From positions 1 to 64,000 of the forward strand of contig NZ_MRCS01000022.1 in NCBI RefSeq assembly GCF_002303925.1: a DNA stretch of 64,000 bases. Direction: 5' to 3'. Each line of letters begins with the position of its first letter. The first letter of the stretch is position 1. The position numbers were made by a program, and so were the translations under genes. Shown here piece after piece: positions 40,796 through 50,196 of this stretch. Below the pieces are notes generated by a model that worked only from the letters and a program-made list of their open reading frames with translations, made no database searches and was not told where the DNA came from. This DNA is from Pseudomonas sp. ACN8 (GTDB lineage: Bacteria; Pseudomonadota; Gammaproteobacteria; Pseudomonadales; Pseudomonadaceae).

Positions 40796-42780
40796 GCAGT
40801 GGCTCCCGGCATGCCCAGTGCTTCGCGCACGCGGCTTTTGACCTTGACCCGATAACGCCGATCCAGCGCCGCCAGCAGCCCGCCTGCGCCTGTCAACAGA
40901 CCGCCGAACCAGATCCAGCGCACGAACGGCTTGACATGCACGCGCACAGCCCAGGCGCCGTTGCCCAGCGGTTCACCGAGGGCGACATAGAGGTCGCGGG
41001 TGAAACCGGCATCGATGCCCGCTTCGGTCATCACCGAGTTCTGCACGGTGTACAGGCGTTTTTCCGGGTGCAGCACGCTGATTTCCTTGCCGTTGCGGAT
41101 CACCCGCACGGTGCCTTTGTCGGAAGTGAAGTTCGGGCCTTCGAAGTGTTTGGCGCCTTCGAAGACGAACTGATAGCCGCCCAGGTCCATGGATTCGCCC
41201 GGCGCCAGGCGCAGGTCGCGCTCGGCACTGTTCTGGCTCGACAGCACGACACCCAGCGCACACACGGCAATGCCCAGGTGCGCGACCTGCATGCCCCAGT
41301 AGCTGCGGGTCAGGGTTGGCAGGCCTTTGATCAGGCCCTTGTGCCGGGTCTTGTCGAAGATGTCACGCACGCCGGCCAGCAATACCCAGGCGGCGAGCAT
41401 GAAGGTCGCGAGCACGGCCCAGTTGAAATCGCCATAGGCGACGCCGGCCACGACTGCCAGCGCGGCGCTGCCGAGCAGGACCGGGGTCAGCATGCTCACC
41501 AGCCATTTCACCGGGGTGTCTTTCCAGCGCACGATCACGCCGACCGCCATCACCACCATCAGCAACGCCATCAACGGAATGAACAGCGCGTTGAAGTACG
41601 GCGGGCCGACGGACAGCTTGGCGCCGGTCATGGCGTCGAGAATCAGCGGATACAGGGTGCCGAGCAGGATCATCGAAGCCGCCACCACCAGCACCAGGTT
41701 GTTGCCCAGCAACAGCGTTTCCCGGGACCAGAGGTTGAAGCCCACCTGGCTCTTGACCACCGGCGCGCGCAGGGCGAACAGGGTCAGCGAACCACCGACC
41801 ACGAACAGCAGGAAAATCAGAATGAACACCCCGCGCTCCGGATCGGACGCAAAGGCGTGCACCGAGGTCAGCACGCCGGAACGCACGAGGAAAGTGCCCA
41901 GCAGACTCAAGGAGAAGGCGGCGATGGCCAGCAACACGGTCCAGCTCTTGAACACGCCACGTTTTTCCGTGACCGCCAACGAGTGAATCAGCGCGGTGCC
42001 CACCAGCCATGGCATGAACGAGGCGTTTTCCACCGGGTCCCAGAACCACCAGCCGCCCCAGCCGAGTTCGTAGTAAGCCCACCACGAACCGAGAGTGATA
42101 CCGATGCCGAGGAACGCCCAGGCCACGATGGTCCACGGACGCGACCAGCGCGCCCACGCGGCATCCAGGCGACCGCCCATCAGCGCGGCGATAGCGAAGG
42201 CGAAAGCCACCGAGAAACCGACGTAGCCCATGTACAGCATCGGCGGGTGAACGATCAGGCCGATGTCTTGCAACAGTGGATTGAGGTCGGCACCGTCGGT
42301 GGGCGTTTGCGGCAGGATGCGTTTGAACGGGTTGGAGGTCATGATCAGGAACAGCATGAATCCGGTGCTGATCATGCCCATCACCGCCAGCACGCGGGCC
42401 AGCATGACCTGCGGCAACTGCCGGGAAAACACCGATACCGCGAAGGTCCAGCCGCCGAGAATCAAGGCCCACAACAGCAGGGAACCTTCGTGGGCACCCC
42501 ACACGGCGCTGAACTTGTAGTACCACGGCAAGGCGCTGTTGGAGTTGTTGGCCACATAAGCCACGGAGAAGTCATCGACCATGAAGGCGTAGGTCAGGCA
42601 ACCGAAGGCGAACAGTAAAAACGCGAACTGCCCCCACGCGGCCGGCTGGGCCAGGCTCATCCAGAAGCGGTCGCCGCGCCAGGCACCGACCAATGGCACC
42701 ACGGCCTGAACCAGCGCGAAACACAGCGCCAGGATCATGGCCAGGTGGCCCAACTCGGGAATGAAGATTCCAGCTGTCAT
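40792..42780 (-). CDS. ccmF: Haem lyase subunit CcmF
   Basis: A 662-aa polytopic protein that attaches haem to apocytochrome c with CcmH/I. The WWD domain WGGWWFWDPVENASFMPWL is near residue 238. Haem-ligand histidines are expected in WGAHEGSLLLWAL and LIHSLAVTEKR. About 15 helices. Separated from ccmE by 3 bp. Confidence 0.97.
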   Translation of the reverse strand: MTAGIFIPELGHLAMILALCFALVQAVVPLVGAWRGDRFWMSLAQPAAWGQFAFLLFAFGCLTYAFMVDDFSVAYVANNSNSALPWYYKFSAVWGAHEGSLLLWALILGGWTFAVSVFSRQLPQVMLARVLAVMGMISTGFMLFLIMTSNPFKRILPQTPTDGADLNPLLQDIGLIVHPPMLYMGYVGFSVAFAFAIAALMGGRLDAAWARWSRPWTIVAWAFLGIGITLGSWWAYYELGWGGWWFWDPVENASFMPWLVGTALIHSLAVTEKRGVFKSWTVLLAIAAFSLSLLGTFLVRSGVLTSVHAFASDPERGVFILIFLLFVVGGSLTLFALRAPVVKSQVGFNLWSRETLLLGNNLVLVVAASMILLGTLYPLILDAMTGAKLSVGPPYFNALFIPLMALLMVVMAVGVIVRWKDTPVKWLVSMLTPVLLGSAALAVVAGVAYGDFNWAVLATFMLAAWVLLAGVRDIFDKTRHKGLIKGLPTLTRSYWGMQVAHLGIAVCALGVVLSSQNSAERDLRLAPGESMDLGGYQFVFEGAKHFEGPNFTSDKGTVRVIRNGKEISVLHPEKRLYTVQNSVMTEAGIDAGFTRDLYVALGEPLGNGAWAVRVHVKPFVRWIWFGGLLTGAGGLLAALDRRYRVKVKSRVREALGMPGATA

Positions 42781-42783
42781 CAG

Positions 42784-43239
42784 TTAGCCCTCTTTCACAG
42801 GAGTAGGTGCCGACTGGCCGCTGTCTTTCAAGGCCTTGGTCACTTCCGGCGGCATGTACTTTTCATCGTGCTTGGCCAGCACTTCATCGGCCACCACCAC
42901 GCCATCGGCGTTGAGCTTGCCCAAAGCGACGATGCCCTGCCCTTCGCGGAACAGGTCCGGGAGGATGCCGCGATACGTGATGGTCACGGACTTGTTGAAG
43001 TCGGTGACGACAAACTTCACGTCCAGCGAGTCGCCGGAGCGCTGCAAGGAACCGGCCTCGACCATGCCGCCGGCACGGATGCGTGTGTCCTGTGGCGCTT
43101 CGCCGTTGGCGATCTGCGTTGGTGTGTAAAACAGGTTGATGTTCTGCTGCAGGGCGCTCAGGGCCAGGCCGACGGCAGCGCCGACCCCGACCAGGATCGC
43201 GAGAATGATGATAAGACGCTTTTTGCGCAGCGGATTCAC
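42784..43239 (-). CDS. ccmE: Haem chaperone CcmE
   Basis: A 151-aa periplasmic chaperone that binds haem covalently. N-terminal anchor [22 protein letters not shown]-fold; the haem-binding His/Tyr in [13 protein letters not shown] near 125. It overlaps ccmD by 4 bp. Confidence 0.97.
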   Translation of the reverse strand: MNPLRKKRLIIILAILVGVGAAVGLALSALQQNINLFYTPTQIANGEAPQDTRIRAGGMVEAGSLQRSGDSLDVKFVVTDFNKSVTITYRGILPDLFREGQGIVALGKLNADGVVVADEVLAKHDEKYMPPEVTKALKDSGQSAPTPVKEG

Positions 43240-43412
43240 TTGCCGTTCTCCCGGCGCAAACGACGCGCCTCTTGTTGCAGATACCGCTTGCGGGCCAGGA
43301 TCGGCGCCGCCACGTTGAGGGCCAGCACCGCCAGGCAGATGCCATAGGCCGACCAGACATACAGGCCATGATGGCCCATGGCGAGGAAATCGCCGAATGA
43401 AGCAAAACTCAT
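43236..43412 (-). CDS. ccmD: Haem exporter protein CcmD
   Basis: A 58-aa single-helix protein starting [20 protein letters not shown] at 43412. The frame is open much further upstream but inside ccmC. The hydrophobic helix and the basic tail [19 protein letters not shown] are the CcmD pattern. It stabilises the CcmABC-CcmE complex. Confidence 0.93.
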   Translation of the reverse strand: MSFASFGDFLAMGHHGLYVWSAYGICLAVLALNVAAPILARKRYLQQEARRLRRENGK

Positions 43413-44164
43413 CGAGCGACCTCCAGGCTGTGTTCGACTTCGGCCTTGACCCAACTGGCCCGGGCTTCGCGCTTGAGCACTTCGAGGCGCATGCGCAGCA
43501 ACAGCACCGCGCCGAAGAAACAGTAGAAACCCAGCGCCGTCAGCAGCAACGGCAGCCACATCTCGGCGGGCATCGCCGGTTTTTCCGTGAGCGTGAACGT
43601 CGCGCCCTGGTGCAGGGTGTTCCACCACTCCACCGAGTACTTGATGATCGGGATATTGATCACGCCGACAATCGCCAGCACCGCACAAGCCTTGGCCGCG
43701 CTGTCACGATTGCTGATGGCGTTGCCCAGCGCAATGAGACCGAAGTACAGGAACAGCAGGATAAGCATGGACGTCAGGCGTGCATCCCAGACCCACCACG
43801 AGCCCCAGGTCGGCTTGCCCCAGATCGCCCCGGTGACCAGTGCCACGGCGGTCATCCAGGCACCGATGGGCGCCGCGCACTGCAGGGCGACGTCGGCCAG
43901 TTTCATCTTCCACACCAGACCGACGATGCCACACACCGCCAGCATCACGTAGATGGACTGCGCCAGCATGGCGGCCGGGACGTGGATATAAATGATGCGG
44001 AAGCTGTTGCCCTGCTGATAGTCCGGCGGCGCGAAGGCCAGGCCCCAGACCACGCCAACGCTGATCAGCAACAACGCCGCGACGCTCAGCCAGGGCAGCA
44101 TTCTGCCGCTGATGCCGTAAAACCATTTGGGCGAGCCGAGCTTGTGAAACCACGTCCAGTTCAT
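43409..44164 (-). CDS. ccmC: Haem exporter protein CcmC
   Basis: A 251-aa six-helix WWD protein that hands haem to CcmE. The motif [20 protein letters not shown] is near residue 115, flanked by haem-ligand histidine regions ([14 protein letters not shown]). It overlaps ccmD by 4 bp. Confidence 0.97.
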   Translation of the reverse strand: MNWTWFHKLGSPKWFYGISGRMLPWLSVAALLLISVGVVWGLAFAPPDYQQGNSFRIIYIHVPAAMLAQSIYVMLAVCGIVGLVWKMKLADVALQCAAPIGAWMTAVALVTGAIWGKPTWGSWWVWDARLTSMLILLFLYFGLIALGNAISNRDSAAKACAVLAIVGVINIPIIKYSVEWWNTLHQGATFTLTEKPAMPAEMWLPLLLTALGFYCFFGAVLLLRMRLEVLKREARASWVKAEVEHSLEVAR

Positions 44165-44243
44165 ACTGTTTCCATCACGGTTGCTGCTCGATATCGCGAG
44201 ACAGCCAAAGGGTCTTTACTGGTTACTTTTTAACCAGACCTCA

Positions 44244-44912
44244 TTATTCGCCGACACTGATCTTCAGGCCAGCAGCTATTGCAAAAGGTGTCAGGGTTAT
44301 CGCCAGGGCGGTCAGGCTGCCAAGCCACAGGAGATAACCGGTCGCCGGCATCCCCTGCAAGGCCGCCTGCAAGGCGCCACTGCCAAGGATCAACACCGGG
44401 ATGTACAGCGGCAGAATCAGCAGTGCCAGCAACAGGCCGCCGCGCTTCAAGCCCACCGTCAGCGCCGCGCCCACCGCACCGAGCAGGCTCAGTACCGGTG
44501 TACCGAGCAGCAACGAAAGCAGCAACACCGGCAGACAGGCGGCAGGCAAACCGAGCATCAGCGCCAGCAAGGGCGCGAGCAAAACCAGTGCCAGGCCGGA
44601 AAAAGCCCAGTGTGCCAGCACCTTGGCCAAAACCAGAAGAGCCAGGGGGTGCGGCGAAAGGACCCACTGTTCGAGGGATCCATCTTCGAAATCACTGCGG
44701 AAAAGCCCGTCCAGCGAGAGCAGGACCGATAAAAGTGCCGCGACCCAGACCAACCCCGGAGACAAGGTTTGCAACAATTGAGACTCAGGACCGACCGCCA
44801 ACGGGAACAGGGAAACGACGATGGCAAAGAACACCAGCGGATTGGCCAGTTCCGCCGGACGGCGGAACAGCAGACGAGCCTCACGGGCGACCAACAGGCC
44901 GAAAACACTCAT
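44244..44912 (-). CDS. ccmB: Haem exporter protein CcmB
   Basis: A 222-aa six-helix membrane subunit of the CcmAB transporter. N-terminal [19 protein letters not shown] and the [19 protein letters not shown] block are diagnostic. It overlaps ccmA by 4 bp. The 79-bp gap to ccmC is the only sizeable break in the ccm operon. Confidence 0.96.
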   Translation of the reverse strand: MSVFGLLVAREARLLFRRPAELANPLVFFAIVVSLFPLAVGPESQLLQTLSPGLVWVAALLSVLLSLDGLFRSDFEDGSLEQWVLSPHPLALLVLAKVLAHWAFSGLALVLLAPLLALMLGLPAACLPVLLLSLLLGTPVLSLLGAVGAALTVGLKRGGLLLALLILPLYIPVLILGSGALQAALQGMPATGYLLWLGSLTALAITLTPFAIAAGLKISVGE

Positions 44913-45544
44913 ACGGCCCAGCTCCCCAGATCGATATCGCGATAACCGGCCGGCATCCGGCTCAGCGTATGGTGGGTGGTCAACACCACCATGCCGCCGC
45001 GCTCGCAGTGGCCGGCCAGGTGTTCTTCGAGTTGCGCCACGCCCTGCTTGTCGAGGGCGGTAAAGGGTTCATCGAGGATCCACAGCGGCGGGCTGTCCAG
45101 ATACAGGCGCGCCAAGGCGACGCGGCGCTGTTGACCGGCAGATAGGGTGTGACAAGGCACATCCTCGAATCCACGCAGGCCAACCGCGGCCAGTGCCTGC
45201 CAGATCGCCTCGTGGGTCGCCGGATGATGCAAGGCGCACAGCCAGCTCAGGTTCTCTTCCGGCGTCAGCAAATCCTTGATCCCGGCGGCGTGGCCGATCC
45301 ACAGCAGGTTGCGCGCCAGCTCACCGCGTTGTTCGTTCAGCGGCTGACCGTTGAGCAACACCTGGCCGGCGGTCGGCTGCATCAGCCCCGAGAGCAGGCG
45401 CAACAGGCTGGTCTTGCCGCTGCCGTTGGGGCCGCTGATTTGCATCATTTCGCCACTGGCCAGTCTCAAATCGAGATTTTCGAAGAGCAGCCGAAGGTCT
45501 CGCTCGCAGGCAAGGGCAACGGTTTGCAGGACAGGACTGGTCAA
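44909..45544 (-). CDS. ccmA: Haem exporter ATPase CcmA
   Basis: A 211-aa ABC ATPase. Walker [15 protein letters not shown] near 40; signature [16 protein letters not shown] near 132; Walker [15 protein letters not shown]. First gene of the minus-strand ccm operon, divergent from fliK across 199 bp. Confidence 0.97.
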   Translation of the reverse strand: MTSPVLQTVALACERDLRLLFENLDLRLASGEMMQISGPNGSGKTSLLRLLSGLMQPTAGQVLLNGQPLNEQRGELARNLLWIGHAAGIKDLLTPEENLSWLCALHHPATHEAIWQALAAVGLRGFEDVPCHTLSAGQQRRVALARLYLDSPPLWILDEPFTALDKQGVAQLEEHLAGHCERGGMVVLTTHHTLSRMPAGYRDIDLGSWAV

Positions 45545-45743
45545 GGGATCACGGGCCTTATACGGTTCAAGTCGGCTCTGGCGCGGCCGTTAAAGAGACG
45601 CAGCATAGATGCAATGACGTCTTGTTCTAGAGAGCTGCGTCAAACAATTGCAAAGTTTTCGCCATTTTTGGATACAACGGCGCGGCATTATACATGCCAT
45701 GCCTTACTCTAAAGAGTGCATTTTCCTCAGGTTGTGACCGCGT

Positions 45744-47318
45744 ATGACAGGCGAAATGAACATCCTCCCGCTACCGCAAACCCTCCCGGCGACTTCCCGC
45801 CCGCAGGTGGTCAGCGGCGAGCTGCTCAAATTGCTGACCCCGGTGGAGGGGCTGATCAGCGTCGGTCAAACCGCCCAGGCCGAAGTGTTGTCGCTCAAGC
45901 AGGCGGACCAGACTTTCCAGATGCTACTCAAGGTCACCCTCGACAGCGGCCGCCAGACCACGGTCCAGACCACCAGTAATCAACCGCTGGCCCAAGGCAC
46001 CACGCTGGTCGTCACCCAGCCCTCGGCCGGCAATCTGGCCGTGACGGTGCAACAGGCCATTGCCTCCAACGTCGCCACCCTCACCCGCCTCGACACCGCA
46101 CAACTGCCCGTTGGCACCCTGCTGCAGGGCAAAGTGCTGACCTCGCAAGTGCTGCCCCAGGTGCCCGGCCAGCCCATGGTGTTTCGCTCGATGGTGAGCC
46201 TGCTCAATACCGCACTGAGCGGCAGTACCCTGAGCATCGACAGCCCGCAGCCCTTGCGCATTGGCACCTTGTTGAGCGCGCAGGTGCAGGACGCCCAGAC
46301 CGTGAAGTTCGTGCCACTGAGCAGCCGACAGGAACAACTGGCGGTGACCCGGCAACTGGTCGACCAGCAAAGCCGCCAAGGATCGCTGGACGGCTTGCTC
46401 AAACTCCTGCAGAACCTTGCGCCCTCGGACCAGACAACCGTTGAATTGCGTAGCGCCGCTGCCCGGTTGCTCGCCGGCCTGCCGGATGTTCAACAGTTGA
46501 GCACCCCCAAGGGCCTGGCCCAGGCCTTGGCCAGCAGCGGTGCGTTCCTCGAAAGCAAACTGCTGACCGGGCAAAACCCGATGCTCGCACCGGATATGAA
46601 AGGCGATCTGCTCAAACTGGTTGCGCAGTTGCGTCAGGGCTTGCCGGCCGATACCAGCCTCGGCGCGATCATCGCCGCCAACACCCTGGCCCAGGCCATG
46701 CCGAATTTTGTTCGCAATGCCCTGGGCATGCTCGGCCAGGTGAGTGCCAAGCCGTCGCCGACCGGTTTCCCGCTGCCCGAACGCCTGTTGCAAAGCGCCG
46801 ACGGTGAAAACGACCTCGAACACCTGCTACGCCTGGCCGCCGCCGCGGTTTCACGCCTGCAAAGCCATCAGCTGTCGAGCCTGGAACAAACCGGCGTAAC
46901 TGCCGACGGACGGCTGATGAGCACCTGGCAACTGGAAATCCCTATGCGCAATATGCAGGACATCGTGCCCTTGCAGGTCAAGTTCCAGCGTGAAGAATCA
47001 CCCGAAAAAGACCCGCCGAAGGAACGTCGCGAAGAACGCGAACCCAAACAACAGCTGTGGCGTGTGGAACTGGCCTTCGCCATGGAGCCCTTGGGGCCGC
47101 TGCAAATTCAGGCACAACTGATCAAGGGCAGCCTGTCCGGCCAGCTCTGGGCCGAACGGCCGTACACCGCCAACCTGATCGAAAGCAACCTCGCCAGGCT
47201 ACGTGACCGCCTGCTGTCCGCCGGCCTGAACGTCGGCGACCTGGATTGCCACCTCGGCACACCACCCCAAGGCCCGCAAACCCGCCTCGAACAACGCTGG
47301 GTCGACGAAACCGCATGA
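45744..47318 (+). CDS. fliK: Flagellar hook-length control protein FliK
   Basis: A 524-aa protein with a long Gln/Leu/Ala-rich N-terminal ruler region and a C-terminal Flg_hook domain at about 400-520. The domain includes LWRVELAFAMEPLGPLQIQA and LIESNLARLRDRLLSAGLNV. A start at 45744 (MTGEMNILPLPQT) is used; MNILPLPQT at 45756 is possible. It overlaps the next gene by ATGA. Confidence 0.88.
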   Translation: MTGEMNILPLPQTLPATSRPQVVSGELLKLLTPVEGLISVGQTAQAEVLSLKQADQTFQMLLKVTLDSGRQTTVQTTSNQPLAQGTTLVVTQPSAGNLAVTVQQAIASNVATLTRLDTAQLPVGTLLQGKVLTSQVLPQVPGQPMVFRSMVSLLNTALSGSTLSIDSPQPLRIGTLLSAQVQDAQTVKFVPLSSRQEQLAVTRQLVDQQSRQGSLDGLLKLLQNLAPSDQTTVELRSAAARLLAGLPDVQQLSTPKGLAQALASSGAFLESKLLTGQNPMLAPDMKGDLLKLVAQLRQGLPADTSLGAIIAANTLAQAMPNFVRNALGMLGQVSAKPSPTGFPLPERLLQSADGENDLEHLLRLAAAAVSRLQSHQLSSLEQTGVTADGRLMSTWQLEIPMRNMQDIVPLQVKFQREESPEKDPPKERREEREPKQQLWRVELAFAMEPLGPLQIQAQLIKGSLSGQLWAERPYTANLIESNLARLRDRLLSAGLNVGDLDCHLGTPPQGPQTRLEQRWVDETA

Positions 47319-47644
47319 AAAACCCCAACGCCCCACGCCAAGCCATCGCCCTCAAATACGACGGCACCCACGCCCCCACCCTCACCGCCAAGGGCGACGA
47401 AGCGCTGGCGGAAGAAATCCTGCGCATTGCCCGCGACTGCGAGGTACCGATCTACGAAAACGCCGAACTGGTGAGACTGCTGGCGAGGATGGAGCTGGGG
47501 GACAGCATTCCCCAGGAGCTCTATCTGACGATTGCCGAGATCATTGCGTTTGCGTGGAGTTTGAAGGGGAAGTTTCCGGCGGGGATGGGGCCGGATGCGC
47601 TGATGGTGGAGAAGGACGTCACCGAAAGCGGGGATGATTACTGA
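47315..47644 (+). CDS. FlhB C-terminal domain-like protein
   Basis: A 109-aa protein equal to the cytoplasmic C-terminal domain of FlhB/EscU (AIALKYDGTHAPTLTAKGDE, then IARDCEVPIYENAELVRLLA and QELYLTIAEIIAFAW). The autocleavage NPTH tetrapeptide and the membrane domain are absent. It probably takes part in flagellar export substrate switching with FliK, to which it is coupled by a 4-bp overlap. Confidence 0.9.
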   Translation: MKNPNAPRQAIALKYDGTHAPTLTAKGDEALAEEILRIARDCEVPIYENAELVRLLARMELGDSIPQELYLTIAEIIAFAWSLKGKFPAGMGPDALMVEKDVTESGDDY

Positions 47645-47655
47645 GATTTCAAGGG

Positions 47656-47876
47656 CGCCATCGCGAGCAGGCTCGCCCACAGGTGATCTGCAGTGATTCT
47701 GTGACCGACATGGAACCACTGTAGGAGCGAGCCTGCTCGCGATGCACGTATGAGCGCCGCGTATCTCCAGGAAACCCGCGTCATCGTTAACGACCATCGC
47801 GAGCAGGCTCGCTCCTACAGGTCTCCTAAGCCTCGACCAAGCCGCAGGACTGAGTCAGCCCATGCCGACCATCACG
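47656..47876. repeat. Island-flanking repeat, left copy (three REPs plus DUF2802 fragment)
   Basis: REPs at 47660-47680 (minus, shortened), 47720-47743 (plus) and 47796-47819 (minus), then a DUF2802 gene fragment. Loop sequences between the REPs match those at 58927-59190 nearly base for base (for example GATGCACGTATGAGCGCCGC in both). The orientation is the same, so the pair is a direct repeat about 11.28 kb apart. Confidence 0.85.
47831..47876 (-). pseudogene. Fragment of the DUF2802 gene 3' end
   Basis: CAAGCCGCAGGACTGAGTCA and one more base (47838-47858) are identical to 59150-59170 inside the intact DUF2802 gene; with a 16-bp gap the match continues through CCATGCCGACCA. On the minus strand it reads VGMG-LTQSCGL, a piece of the DUF2802 C-terminus VGMGASVNELTQSCGL. 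Confidence 0.75.
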
Positions 47877-47896
47877 TGTTGCAGGGACAGCATTAA

Positions 47897-48961
47897 TTAG
47901 AGGTTCCCGGCGGTTTTTGGCAGCGGAAAGCCCGTGGCGGGATCAAGTCCCTTTTCGGCGCTGAGTTTCTCGATCAGCTCGGCTGATGGAATGATGGGGA
48001 CAGCAGAGTCACGCTCTCGTTTCCATTGGAAGGTACCGTCCCACTCGAGGAGGGTTGCGGGTGGGAGTGGGACGATGTCATCCAGATCAGGGACTTTTGC
48101 TCCGAGGTGTTCGTGACGCGTCAGGAAATCGCTGATTTTATTGTATCGATCGACGCGCTCGTCATCTTGCAGTAAAGCCAGGTAGTACAGCCGATCGGAG
48201 GCTGGAGGCCCTTCAAAGGCACTGGCCAGACGACTGGCACTATTGGCATCGCCATTGCGAATTGCTGTTTGGTAACCGTGGAGAGCTTCTTGGTAAAGGC
48301 CAACGACTTTCGAATAACTTGAGTAATTTCTTCCCGCCAATCTATTACCCTGCTCCATTGCACATTTGTACATCGCCTGCATGATATCGGCCGTATTTGG
48401 CACATAGGTTAAAAGCCTACCTATATAATACTGCGCGTCCGAATTCCCTAGGTCGGCGGCTCGTCGAAAGTACGCCTTGGACGCCGCGACATCTTGCTTG
48501 ACGCCATAACCCAACTCGAGGTAATGCGCCATATCGTAATAAGCCCCGGGAATACCTTGAGCAATATAATACTCGGCTAGATCAATGACCTCTTTACTCG
48601 CGTCAGGAGAGCGGGCTTGTCCGGTTGACAGCAGGAACTGCAGATTGGTCGCGGCCTTGTAATGATCGTGTGCAGCCGCGATACGATAATAGCGGGCGAT
48701 CTCGTCGTAATCCTTCTGCCCTTTACGCTTTTCCAGGTAAAGGCCATACCGATAGAGGATGTCCGCATCCTGATTCAACCCCGGTAACGCATCACGCTCA
48801 TACGCGCACTTGAATTCCAGTCTACTGTAGGCAAAGTCCACCGAGGCGGCATCAGGAACATGCTCTTCTTTTTTTGAGCAGGCCATGATCATCAAGAAAC
48901 TGGACAATGCCAGCAGTAGCTTACTCGCCCCCACCCGATTGTTTATTGATTTCTCCTGCAT
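47897..48961 (-). CDS. Sel1-repeat lipoprotein, probable Tle5 immunity paralogue 3
   Basis: A 354-aa protein with a lipobox (SFLMIMAC, Cys28) and Sel1-like repeats from about residue 85 to 240. Examples are DEIARYYRIAAAHDHYKAAT and AYFRRAADLGNSDAQYYIGR. It is the third of three tandem paralogues behind a phospholipase D gene. By analogy with P. aeruginosa PA5086-PA5088, it should protect the periplasm from the PLD effector. It forms an exact 1150-bp unit with its spacer. AT-rich codons are commoner than in neighbouring housekeeping genes. Start codon choice is uncertain because the ATG has only a close GAGG. Confidence 0.85.
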   Translation of the reverse strand: MQEKSINNRVGASKLLLALSSFLMIMACSKKEEHVPDAASVDFAYSRLEFKCAYERDALPGLNQDADILYRYGLYLEKRKGQKDYDEIARYYRIAAAHDHYKAATNLQFLLSTGQARSPDASKEVIDLAEYYIAQGIPGAYYDMAHYLELGYGVKQDVAASKAYFRRAADLGNSDAQYYIGRLLTYVPNTADIMQAMYKCAMEQGNRLAGRNYSSYSKVVGLYQEALHGYQTAIRNGDANSASRLASAFEGPPASDRLYYLALLQDDERVDRYNKISDFLTRHEHLGAKVPDLDDIVPLPPATLLEWDGTFQWKRERDSAVPIIPSAELIEKLSAEKGLDPATGFPLPKTAGNL

Positions 48962-49046
48962 AACCTCACTCGATAATTAATCACTTACCCATCATCAATT
49001 CACTTTCTCCCAACTGCCAAGCAGGATGCACCCCGACGGGTAATGG

Positions 49047-50111
49047 TCAGGTATTCCCGGTAGGTTTTGGCAGCGGCAAGCCCGTCGCGGGATCAAGTCC
49101 CTTTTCGGCGCTGAGTTTCTCGATCAGCTTTGCAGATGGAACGATGGGAACAGCTGAGTCACGCTCGCGTTTCCATTGGAAGGTACCGTCCCACTCAGGG
49201 AGGGTCGCAGGTGGGAGCGGGGCGATGTCATCCAGATCGGGCATTTTTGCCCCTAAATGTTCGTGCCGTCTCAGGAATAAGTTAATTTTTTTATATCGTT
49301 CTACGCGTTCGGAATCTTGCTCAAGTGCCAAGTAATAAAGCTCATCGGACGCTGGGGGGCCTTCGAATGCGCTAGCCAGTCGACTGGCACTAGCGGCATC
49401 ACCATAACGAACTGCTATTTGATAGCCTTGCAAGGACTCTTTGTAATTACCTGATCCTTGCGAATATATTGAGTATTTTCTTCCAGCCGATCGATTACCC
49501 TGCTCCATCGCACACTTGTACATCGCCAACATTATTTCGGCCGTATTGGGCACATAGGACAGAAGCCTGCCTATGTAATACTGAGCGTCCGGACTCCCCA
49601 AGTCGGCCGCCCGCCGAAAATAGGCTCTGGAGGCAGCGACATCCTGTTTGACGCCATAACCCAACTCCAGGTAATGCGCCATGTCGTAATAAGCCCCCGG
49701 GATACCTTGAGCAATATAAAATTCGGCCAGATCGATGACCTCTTTACTCGCGTCAGGAGAGCGGGCTTGTCCGGTTGACAGTAGAAATTGCAGATTGGTC
49801 GCGGCCTTGTAATGATCGTGCGCAGCCGCGATACGATAATAGCGGGCGATCTCGTCGTAATCCTTCTGCCCTTTACGCTTTTCCAAGTAAAGGCCATACC
49901 GATAGAGGACGTCCGCGTCCTGACTCAACACCGGCAACGAATCGTGTTCATGTACGCACTTAAACTCCAATCTACTGTAGGCAAAGTCCACCGACGCAGC
50001 ATCGTGCGTATGCTCTTCTTTTTTTGAGCAGGCCAGGATCATCAAGAAGCTGAACAATGCCGGCAGTAGCTTACCCGCCCCCACTCGATTATTTATTGAT
50101 TTCTCCTGCAT
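49047..50111 (-). CDS. Sel1-repeat lipoprotein, probable Tle5 immunity paralogue 2
   Basis: A 354-aa close paralogue of the previous protein, with lipobox SFLMILAC. It begins MQEKSINNRVGAGKLL in both. The block from RYGLYLEKRKGQKDYDEIA to the end of the STGQARSPDASKEVIDLAE stretch is identical in all three paralogues. The differing residues cluster in the signal region and around residues 205-290 (YKESLQGYQIAVRYGDAAS here). The spacer after it repeats the spacer after the next unit. Confidence 0.85.
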   Translation of the reverse strand: MQEKSINNRVGAGKLLPALFSFLMILACSKKEEHTHDAASVDFAYSRLEFKCVHEHDSLPVLSQDADVLYRYGLYLEKRKGQKDYDEIARYYRIAAAHDHYKAATNLQFLLSTGQARSPDASKEVIDLAEFYIAQGIPGAYYDMAHYLELGYGVKQDVAASRAYFRRAADLGSPDAQYYIGRLLSYVPNTAEIMLAMYKCAMEQGNRSAGRKYSIYSQGSGNYKESLQGYQIAVRYGDAASASRLASAFEGPPASDELYYLALEQDSERVERYKKINLFLRRHEHLGAKMPDLDDIAPLPPATLPEWDGTFQWKRERDSAVPIVPSAKLIEKLSAEKGLDPATGLPLPKPTGNT

Positions 50112-50196
50112 AACCTCACTCGATAATTAATGACTTACCCATCATCAATTCACCTCCTCCGAACTGCCAAACAGGATGCCCTCCCGACGGTAATGG

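Noticed and set aside
40768..42618. Plus-strand open frame of 616 codons rich in His and Gln
   Set aside because: Antisense to ccmF with composition typical of complementary-strand artefacts.
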